From NCBI GenBank assembly GCA_937927525.1, contig CALBDR010000074.1, positions 1 to 23,775 of the forward strand: DNA of 23,775 nt, in the 5' to 3' direction. Of the stretch, positions 6,830 to 13,494 are shown piece by piece (positions within the stretch are counted from its first letter, which is position 1; each line of letters opens with the position of its first letter). Source of the stretch: an uncultured Candidatus Melainabacteria bacterium (GTDB taxonomy: Bacteria; Cyanobacteriota; Vampirovibrionia; LMEP-6097). Under the pieces are notes generated by a model. That model was given only the letters and a program-made list of their open reading frames with translations, searched no databases and was not told where the DNA came from. The position numbers were made by a program, and so were the translations under genes.

Positions 6830-8455
6830 CTAATCCTCTAAGAAACTTGAAGTTAGTTTAAGTAAGGTAATATTTGAAGCACTTTGTAGTATGAAAGCTT
6901 CAGCTTCTTCTATGTTATTAAGTTTCTTTTTGATTATGCTTTGATGCACTTGTAAGAATTGATTTGAATCTAGGCGATATTCTTTTAATAGTTAAGATAT
7001 GTCTTTAATATCTTCTTCCATCTCACCACTAAACTCTTTATAGTTAGTGATGTTATTCATGGATTTATCAATTAATTCGCTATATTTAGACTCTAAAACA
7101 CTTAGCTCTATGAATTTTTTGTAGGCTTTATTTGTATCCTCACTGTAACTAGAGTTGCCAATATACTTTTCAAGATCTAAAAATGATTTAAATGCTTGCT
7201 TCGGGTTTGATGTTTGGCTTGCTTTATTTTTTAGTTTTTGTCTTTCTACGGCATATTTTGCTATGCGCCTGATGTTAAATTCATTTAAATTATCTTTGGA
7301 GATAAAATCTTGTGCTCCGAGTTGAATTGCTTTGATTCCGAGCTCTTCCTCTTCCTGTCCTGTTAATACTACTATCGCAGTCTTGGGAGCAAGTTCTAGA
7401 GTTGAATTTAAGCTTTCAAGACCAAAAGAGTCAACTAGGTTTAAATCAAGAATTATCAAATCGAATGAATTAATTTGCAGTGCACTTTTAGCTTAACTGG
7501 ACTACGGACTCAATATTTTCATAAATATCACCTTCCTTATAGCCGAGCATAGAAAGCCAGATTTCATCTAATTTCATTTGACCACTCTGATTTTCGAGCT
7601 CCCAATAACCGAGCTTTGCTCCTTTTAAAATAAGGTTGATACTTTTGTTTTGATCTTCAATGGATTTGGCATCGAGTTTTTGCTGAGTTATATCAGTTGC
7701 GATCGCTATTAATTCTTTTACTTCTCCCTCTTCGTTGAAGATAGGAACTTTATCAGTGCGAATCCATCTAGTTTTTCCATAAGTATCAATATATTTCTCT
7801 TCGATTCCCAGACGAGGCTTTCTATTATTAATAACTTGTAAGTCATCGCTATAGTATTTACCAGCCTGTTCTGGAAAGAATTCTCTGGTATGCTTGCCTG
7901 CCATTTCTTCTGGGTTAAGTCCCATAGAGTCAGCAGCAGCTTTATTTGCAAATAATATTCTATTTTCAGCGTCTTTGTAGAAAACGTAATTAGGCATATG
8001 GTTAAGAATTATTTGAAGTACTTTTTGCTTACTGTCTAATTCATTTCTCATTTTCAGGAGATTATTTTTGTAAGTTTCTATCTCAGTAACATCGTCTGCT
8101 GTAGCGATTATAATATTTTCTTTTTTAATTAAAGAGGCCCTCCAGGAAAGGTAAATTATGCCACCATCTTTCTTCCTATAGCGATTCACAAAATTTACTG
8201 TTCTATAATCACCTGCAAAAAGCTTTTGAGTTTCTTTAGAAGTTTTTATTTGATCATCCTTGTGAACAAATTCTATAAAAGGCTTTTGCTTTAGTTCTTC
8301 TTTTGTGTAACCCAGTTTTTTTCCCAGGCTGCACTCAGATCTAAAAAATAACCATCTAAGTTTGCTGTACACATAAGGTCTGTACTTAGATTAAAAAGCT
8401 GTATTAGATTTGAATCATTTAAATTTTGATTTTTAGCTAGATCTTTTTCGAGCAT
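6830..8455 (-). pseudogene. Broken multi-PAS / receiver signalling protein
   Basis: The original gene starts at ATG 8453-8455 (MLEKDLAKNQNLND...). Its first PAS domain begins normally (STDLMCTANLDGYF) but is cut by a missing base in an A run at 8316-8322, after which the frame continues in KLGYTKEELKQKPFIEFVH. A second PAS (NHMPNYVFYKDAENRILFAN to IATDITQQK) and the first half of a third PAS (GAKLGYWELENQSG to MLGYKEGDIYENIE) follow. At about 7490 this third PAS stops and, in another frame, the text resumes in the middle of a response-regulator receiver (NSFDLIILDLNLVDSFGLES, VVLTGQ, GAQDFISKD). The receiver's N-terminal acidic pocket and any kinase domain are missing. A TAA at 6992-6994 interrupts the C-terminal helical region, which continues in frame to a TAG at 6830. 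Three independent lesions make a dead gene the likeliest reading. Confidence 0.75.
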
Positions 8456-8540
8456 CCCTATCTGCAATTTACCCTGTTTTATGTCGATATATGCTCAGAA
8501 TCAGCTAGAATGTAGTTACTTTGACTCTTGGTAAAATGTA

Positions 8541-8569
8541 TTGACTTTTTGGGTGGCATATGCTATCAT
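8541..8569 (+). promoter_or_regulatory. Strong sigma-70-type promoter for the 8604 gene
   Basis: TTGACT (8541-8546) and TATCAT (8564-8569) are separated by exactly 17 bases, with a TG at 8561-8562 making an extended -10. Transcription should start near 8576. This is the best canonical promoter in the window. It shows that the in-frame TTG at 8541 is a -35 box and not a start codon. Confidence 0.7.
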
Positions 8570-8574
8570 TGTAA

Positions 8575-8596
8575 AAAAGGTTAAGAAAAGGTTAAG
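8575..8596. repeat. Exact tandem 11-mer at the predicted transcription start
   Basis: AAAAGGTTAAG occurs twice head to tail (8575-8585 and 8586-8596), directly over and after the predicted +1 and before the ATG at 8604. An 11-base period is about one helical turn, so a repressor or leader element is possible. It may also be simple-sequence drift. Confidence 0.45.
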
Positions 8597-8603
8597 CGGC
8601 CCT

Positions 8604-8933
8604 ATGCAAAAACAGAAAACAATGATGTCTAATGTGAATTCTTTGGCTACATTCAATCAGTGTATCGAAGACTTGAAAACTGAAAATGAAATTTTAATTA
8701 GTGAAGATAATTTAGTTGAAATTTGCAAAGCAAACTTTAGAAAGCTGAGCATAGTAAAAAAATTCTCTAAAATAGATGAAGATATTTTGATGTATGAATT
8801 ATCAAATATTAAAGATTGTTCAGCTGACTTCCTTAGTGGTATATTGAGTTTTGAGACCACTAGATTAAGGTTTAAAGAAGAATTAGCTGGATGTCAAGAG
8901 AATTTAATAAGTCAGAACTACGAAACTCTTTAA
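8604..8933 (+). CDS. Small acidic-helical protein, 109 aa, unknown function
   Basis: I do not recognise this protein. I place the start at ATG 8604 (MQKQKTMMSNVNSLATFNQC) because the strong promoter at 8541-8569 lies inside any longer frame. AAGG at 8588-8591 is a little far upstream. The downstream in-frame ATGs of the MM pair are alternatives. The rest is predicted helical with many Glu, Lys, Leu and Ile, no signal peptide and no membrane segment (EDLKTENEILISEDNLVEIC, EDILMYELSNI, FETTRLRFKEEL). Its last 43 bases overlap the start of the TPR gene in another frame, so the two are almost certainly co-transcribed and coupled in translation. A chaperone or adaptor role next to the TPR protein is only an inference. 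Confidence 0.55.
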   Translation: MQKQKTMMSNVNSLATFNQCIEDLKTENEILISEDNLVEICKANFRKLSIVKKFSKIDEDILMYELSNIKDCSADFLSGILSFETTRLRFKEELAGCQENLISQNYETL

Positions 8934-10831
8934 TAGAGAAATACTGGGATTATTTTTATAAAGATTATTTTTTAAAAGCTCTAGAAATATGTGATGATTT
9001 GATTTTAGGTGCCTCTGGTGATTCAGAAACTTGTGAGTCAAAGGAGCTTAAAGCGAAAATACTTTTGAAACAGGGGAAGTATTATGATGCTTATGATCTT
9101 TTGAAATATTCAAAAAGATATAGTGGTTTTAAGATCTTTCTACAGTTTTTAATAGAAGGTGATTTAAGACCATTACTAACAAGGTTTAAGTCAGATACCT
9201 CAAGTAAAATATACAAAGCTTTCTCATGCTTACTTTCAAAAGTTTACTGGGGAGTTTCTTATGTGCAAGCTATTGATGCCTATGAAGACCCAGATCAGCT
9301 TCTCGAAGAGGCTTTTCAAGAGTTAATAGACGAAGAGAAAATTGATTTCGCAATCTTAACTTTTGCTAAATCTGTTGAAATTTCTTTACAAGATGCTCAT
9401 TTGAGCAAGGATTTAGTCTCCCTTGTTAGTCTTGAGCAGATTAATAATCTTATTAAGCTTGCTGAAAGAGCAAGTTATGATTCTACAAGAGCGAAATTGT
9501 TTCTTTTAAAATCATTAATTACTAAGGATCGTGAAGCTGCTGAAGATGCTGAAATTCTTTTCGGTAAGGATAAAAACAAGAATGGCTTAGCTGAAGTTTA
9601 TTTGTTCTATGCAAATGAGTTCTCTGAAGAAGAGTACTACAGTAAAGCTATAAACCTTTATAGTCAAGTTGAAAACAATATAGCTTTAGCTTTAATTAAC
9701 TCTATACTTGCTTCTCAGTCATTGATAAATGGTAATTTAAAAGATGCTGAATTATATCTTTCAAAAGCAAAAGAAAAAAACAAACAAACCAGTCTCTTTG
9801 ACAGACTAAATGTTGACATCCAAGAGCTTTCTTTACTCTCCATCCAAGGTAAATATGATGAAATAGATAATCTTTCAAAAAAACTTTTAGATCCTAAAGT
9901 TCCTAAATTCTTTCAGGCACAGGCTGGACAAATATTTGCTGGTATAAAGATTAAAACAGGTGGGGATAGTGAAGAGATTAAAACCATTATTGATCAATCT
10001 TGTGAACAATTTCGTGATTTGAAGAGATTTCATCATTTACTTCAAGCTGAAAACATTCGTTTCCAAGAACTACTTCTAGAGGGTAACTTAGAAGATTTAA
10101 CTGTAAAAGCTCAAGAGATTATTAAACTTGCTCAGAAGCTTGAAAATTACGAAGAAATAGCTAGTAAATATGTTGATTTAGCATATGGGATTATTAATAT
10201 TCATGCAAAAAAACATACACTAAATGAAGAAAACTTTGCTGAAGCTATAGAGTATTTTGAAAAAGCGATAGATCTTTTTAAAGAACATGAAAATAAATTA
10301 GGTGAAGCAAATATATATCAAGCAATGGGAGATCTTTTTGCAAATATTGGTAAATTTGAAGACTCCTTAAATTCTTTAATTAAAGCTAAGAAAATTTATA
10401 AGAGCATTAATGCAAATTTGCAAAACGCAATTACTGAAACACTTATCGGGATATTAATTTTGAATCCAGCTGTGTTAAATGAACATACATACCCAATCGC
10501 CCAAGATCACTTAGAAAGATCTTACGAATATTTTGCAAATGAATCTATCTTAGATATCTCTTGGAAGACACTTTATTATTTAGCAGATTTAAATATGAAA
10601 TTTTTTATATATAAAAATAAAAAAGAAAAAGACTACCTAGAGAAGACTCAAGAGTACTTCTTGAAGATGAAAGATGCTATCGGGGTCTATGAATCTAATA
10701 CCATGTCATACCAACCAAATGATATATACCATATAACCAATATTTCAACAGAACAAGCTAAGCAAAAAGCTTTTGATTTTTTTATTTCCTTAGGAGATAA
10801 GGAAAATGCTAAGCTTTTTAAGCCTAACTAA
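8891..10831 (+). CDS. TPR-repeat protein, 646 aa
   Basis: The protein is cytoplasmic (no signal peptide or membrane segment) and made almost wholly of paired helices. TPR-like units are clearest in the C-terminal half: 'FAEAIEYFEKAIDLFKEHENK', then 'GEANIYQAMGDLFANIGKFE' and 'DSLNSLIKAKKIYKSI'. Further units occur around 'AKILLKQGKYYDAYDLLKYS' and 'YSKAINLYSQVENNIALALI'. TPR solenoids bind other proteins. The partner is unknown, but it precedes the flagellar genes by 162 bases on the same strand and is coupled to the small 8604 gene, whose 3' end it overlaps by 43 bases. No enzymatic domain is visible. ATG 8891 is the first start that keeps this overlap modest. Confidence 0.75.
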   Translation: MSREFNKSELRNSLIEKYWDYFYKDYFLKALEICDDLILGASGDSETCESKELKAKILLKQGKYYDAYDLLKYSKRYSGFKIFLQFLIEGDLRPLLTRFKSDTSSKIYKAFSCLLSKVYWGVSYVQAIDAYEDPDQLLEEAFQELIDEEKIDFAILTFAKSVEISLQDAHLSKDLVSLVSLEQINNLIKLAERASYDSTRAKLFLLKSLITKDREAAEDAEILFGKDKNKNGLAEVYLFYANEFSEEEYYSKAINLYSQVENNIALALINSILASQSLINGNLKDAELYLSKAKEKNKQTSLFDRLNVDIQELSLLSIQGKYDEIDNLSKKLLDPKVPKFFQAQAGQIFAGIKIKTGGDSEEIKTIIDQSCEQFRDLKRFHHLLQAENIRFQELLLEGNLEDLTVKAQEIIKLAQKLENYEEIASKYVDLAYGIINIHAKKHTLNEENFAEAIEYFEKAIDLFKEHENKLGEANIYQAMGDLFANIGKFEDSLNSLIKAKKIYKSINANLQNAITETLIGILILNPAVLNEHTYPIAQDHLERSYEYFANESILDISWKTLYYLADLNMKFFIYKNKKEKDYLEKTQEYFLKMKDAIGVYESNTMSYQPNDIYHITNISTEQAKQKAFDFFISLGDKENAKLFKPN

Positions 10832-10982
10832 GCTATTCGTAGAAACCATCTATGACATTTTGATATCTTGCTTTGTCAACACCCTGAAACACTAGACAAC
10901 TTATTCAAGTGCTTAAATTTAGTTTTGGTAATTCTTAAATATACTTCACTTAGGCTATATAGTTTCCGTCTCTATACGTCAA

Positions 10983-10988
10983 TAAGAT
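10983..10988 (+). promoter_or_regulatory. -10-like hexamer directly before flgI
   Basis: TAAGAT ends 5 bases before the flgI ATG and there is no Shine-Dalgarno. The 162-base space before flgI also holds TATATA near 10951-10956, a possible second -10 with a longer leader. I see nothing else in this gap. Confidence 0.35.
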
Positions 10989-10993
10989 AATAT

Positions 10994-12241
10994 ATGCGAC
11001 TATTTCTAGCTGTTTTTCTATTAATATCATCTTTGCTGCCATCAGGGGCTATTATAGTTCGTATTAAAGATATTACTAATGTCCAAGGTTTAAGGGATTA
11101 TTACTTAACTGGTTATGGCTTAGTGGCTGGTTTGCCAAGTAATAGCGGTGATAGAAATAATGTCGCAACAAACTTAGCGCAAATTAATTTACTTGAGAAT
11201 TTTGGGATTAATATACGTGATTTTTTGATTAATAACCAGATTGATGTTGCAAATTTAGATATGAAAAATCCAGGTCAAGCAGCTTTAGCTGCTTTAAGGC
11301 AGATTAATGGTGGTGCTGTAGGTAATGTTGCTGCAGTTATGATCACGGCTAAAGTCGGACCTTACTCTAAAGAGGGTGATAAATTTGATGTTGATATTTC
11401 TTCTTTCTCGACGGCGCGGAACTTAACTGGTGGAGTTTTATTACAATCCTTCCTTAAAGGTCCTGATGGAAAAGTTTATGCAGCAGCTCAAGGCCCGGTA
11501 ATTAGTGCTGGTTATGAAATTGAGGCTAATGGAAGTTTAATTAGGGAAGGTTCACCTAACTCTGGTCGTATCCCAGAGGGAGGGATGATTGAATTCCCTT
11601 TGCCGACAGAGATTGATACTAGTCAAGGTCTGATTCTTACTACTGAAAAGATTGACTTTGCTACTACTAAGAAAATTGTAGACACTATAAATACTTCTGA
11701 CTTAAATAGAAAGGCAGAGATTGTCGATGGAAGAACCGTTCGAGTAATTTTAAATGGTGAAGCTGATAACCCAATAGCAGCTTTAGCTGGTGTCGGAGCG
11801 TTAACTGTTGATGCTGAAAATGAGGCTAAAGTTGTTATTATGGAAAGAACGGGGACTATAGTGGTAGGTGAAGATGTGAAACTGTCTCCTGTTGCACTTT
11901 CTCATGGTGGAATCTCAATTACAGTTAGAACAAATAATAATATTTCTCAACCTTTTGTTAATACCTTAGCTAACGTTAATACTGCTACAGATAATGCAAC
12001 ACTTAATACTGGCGCTAGTGGTAATTCACCAACTGGTGGTATCCAGACACAAAGCTTCTCTAATTCTGTTATTGACTTTAATGAAAGTTACACTAAGTAT
12101 GTTGAACTACAAGAATCAACATCTTTGGCTGTGCTCGTTAAGGAGCTGAATAAAATTGGTATTAAAGCTAGAGATATGGTTGCAATAATGCAAGCTCTAA
12201 AAGCTTCAGGTGCCTTACGTGCTGAACTGGAGATAATTTAG
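10994..12241 (+). CDS. flgI: Flagellar basal-body P-ring protein FlgI
   Basis: FlgI polymerises in the periplasm around the flagellar rod to form the P-ring, so its presence implies a Gram-negative-type envelope. Residues 1 to about 19 are a Sec signal peptide. The mature start, VRIKDITNVQGLRDYYLTGY followed by GLVAGL, is the family signature (RIKDIASVEGVRDN.L.GYGLVVGL). The middle shows MITAKVGPYSKEGDKFDVDI and GTIVVGEDVKLSPVALSHGG. The C-terminus ends in the hallmark GIKARDMVAIMQALKASGAL followed by RAELEII. At 415 residues it is longer than the usual 350-380; the extra part is an Asn/Thr/Gly-rich stretch at about 310-350 before the last domain. It heads a tight three-gene run with the unknown 12251 gene and flgJ. 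Confidence 0.95.
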   Translation: MRLFLAVFLLISSLLPSGAIIVRIKDITNVQGLRDYYLTGYGLVAGLPSNSGDRNNVATNLAQINLLENFGINIRDFLINNQIDVANLDMKNPGQAALAALRQINGGAVGNVAAVMITAKVGPYSKEGDKFDVDISSFSTARNLTGGVLLQSFLKGPDGKVYAAAQGPVISAGYEIEANGSLIREGSPNSGRIPEGGMIEFPLPTEIDTSQGLILTTEKIDFATTKKIVDTINTSDLNRKAEIVDGRTVRVILNGEADNPIAALAGVGALTVDAENEAKVVIMERTGTIVVGEDVKLSPVALSHGGISITVRTNNNISQPFVNTLANVNTATDNATLNTGASGNSPTGGIQTQSFSNSVIDFNESYTKYVELQESTSLAVLVKELNKIGIKARDMVAIMQALKASGALRAELEII

Positions 12242-12250
12242 GAGTTGTTA

Positions 12251-13219
12251 ATGGCTAAGCTTAAATTTTCTTTTTTGCAAAATATAAAATTGATACTGAG
12301 TATAGTTCTCATAGCAATGATATTCTTTAACCCGGTAAATTTGTCTGCTGAACCTATTAAATTAGGTGTAATGGAGACTACTCCCGTTTATGTTGTTGCG
12401 GAATGGCCAGTTAATAAATATACCCAAGAAGGTGAGCATTTTGTTGCTAGAGTTGTTGAAGATGTAGTGCTTGACAGTGGTGAGGTGCTAATACCAAAAC
12501 AGAGTAAAGTGAATGGCACTATTGTTAACATTCAACAAGCTCGCATTTTTAGAAGGTCTGCTAAGATCCAAATTAAATTTGATCAAATAGTTTTTCCTGA
12601 TCAGATTAATCGAGTTGCAATTAACGCTGATGGTAGCTTAGTAAATGAAAAGCATCAGGTTTTAAAAGCTGTAGGAGAAGCTTCTAGGAAAGTTCTAGGT
12701 GGAGCTGCTATGGGAGCTTTTGCAGGGTTTAGGTTTGCTGGGATCTTAGGTACATCTCTTGAAGGCTCTAATCTTGTTATTGGTGCTGGTGCAGGGGCTG
12801 GGATAGCTTTAGTTTCTTTTATCGCTTCAAAAGGAAAGGAATTAAAAATAGAACCAGGCTTACCTATGACTTTAAGCTTAATTAATATGGAAGAAACTTT
12901 GGCTAAAGAGCAAGTCCTAAAACCTGTTGATACCATGGTTACAGCTAAGATTTTAAAAAACAAAAAAAACAAATTGAAAATTGTTATTGAAAATAAAAGG
13001 GCTGCAGCGATTTCTTTAACAAACTTAAAAGTAGTTGATAGTTTAGGCTATGTAAAACCAGTAATAAACACTTTTAATTATTTCGATAATAAAAGTATTC
13101 CAGCATATTCTAAAAAAGAATATGATCTTGAGTTACCTAACAAAGGAATAGATACTATGCGCTGGTTAGTTCTTACAGATAGTTTTGAAAGACAGGAGTT
13201 TTTTAGATTGGCAATATGA
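12251..13219 (+). CDS. Exported glycine-zipper protein between flgI and flgJ, unknown function
   Basis: I do not recognise a family for this 322-aa protein. The ATG at 12251 has a good Shine-Dalgarno (AGGAG at 12240-12244, 6-base gap), so I prefer it to TTG 12245. Residues 8-33 form an N-terminal hydrophobic segment ending in LSA, a signal peptide or anchor. Residues 34-135 look beta-rich (VARVVEDVVLDSGEVLIPKQ, then SKVNGTIVNI), a layout that loosely recalls the beta-barrel part of TrbI/VirB10-type channel proteins. Residues 149-190 are a Gly/Ala zipper (GGAAMGAFAGF, GAGAGAGIALVSF) able to pack as membrane helices. A second beta-rich domain follows. It starts 9 bases after the flgI stop and overlaps flgJ by 4 bases, so a job in the basal body or rings is likely by context only. 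Confidence 0.7.
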   Translation: MAKLKFSFLQNIKLILSIVLIAMIFFNPVNLSAEPIKLGVMETTPVYVVAEWPVNKYTQEGEHFVARVVEDVVLDSGEVLIPKQSKVNGTIVNIQQARIFRRSAKIQIKFDQIVFPDQINRVAINADGSLVNEKHQVLKAVGEASRKVLGGAAMGAFAGFRFAGILGTSLEGSNLVIGAGAGAGIALVSFIASKGKELKIEPGLPMTLSLINMEETLAKEQVLKPVDTMVTAKILKNKKNKLKIVIENKRAAAISLTNLKVVDSLGYVKPVINTFNYFDNKSIPAYSKKEYDLELPNKGIDTMRWLVLTDSFERQEFFRLAI

Positions 13220-13494
13220 AAATAGATCCTTCGTTAATGAATATCGGTATGAATTTAAGTATTGAGCAAAAGCTCAGACGTAATGATGACGCTGCAAATG
13301 ATTTTGAAGCAATGTTTTTACAAATGATGTTGAAAGAAATGCATCCGAAAAATTCAGAAGGCTTATTGAATGCTGGGCAAGCTGAAGAAATGTTTTATCA
13401 ATTTATGGATGAGGCTATTGCTAAAGATATGGTGAAAACTAATCAGAGTGGTTTAGGTTTAGCACAAGCAATGCAAGACCAGTATTTAAAGTGA
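13216..13494 (+). CDS. flgJ: Flagellar rod-binding protein FlgJ, N-terminal-domain-only form
   Basis: The 92 residues match the rod-binding domain of FlgJ: 'DFEAMFLQMMLKEMHPKNSE' and then 'AEEMFYQFMDEAIAKDMVKT' followed by 'SGLGLAQAMQ'. In proteobacteria FlgJ caps rod assembly and often carries a C-terminal muramidase that opens the peptidoglycan. That domain is absent here, so a separate lytic enzyme must do this if the pattern holds. Single-domain FlgJ is known in other phyla. Its ATG overlaps the stop of the 12251 gene (ATGA), with no Shine-Dalgarno of its own beyond the coupling. Its stop overlaps the 3' end of the convergent propeller gene by 9 bases. Confidence 0.9.
   Translation: MKIDPSLMNIGMNLSIEQKLRRNDDAANDFEAMFLQMMLKEMHPKNSEGLLNAGQAEEMFYQFMDEAIAKDMVKTNQSGLGLAQAMQDQYLK

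Noticed and set aside
8541..8603. TTG 8541 as the start of the small gene before the TPR gene
   Set aside because: These bases are the -35 and -10 of a near-consensus promoter, so they cannot be in the coding part of that transcript.
10832..10993. Sigma-28-like flagellar promoter before flgI
   Set aside because: GTCAATAA partly matches the sigma-28 -10 element, but no TAAA lies 15 bases upstream.
5611..11063. Identical 13-mer ATTATAGTTCGTA at 5611-5623 and 11051-11063
   Set aside because: Both encode I-I-V-R in unrelated proteins. A 13-base match is expected by chance in AT-rich DNA of this length.
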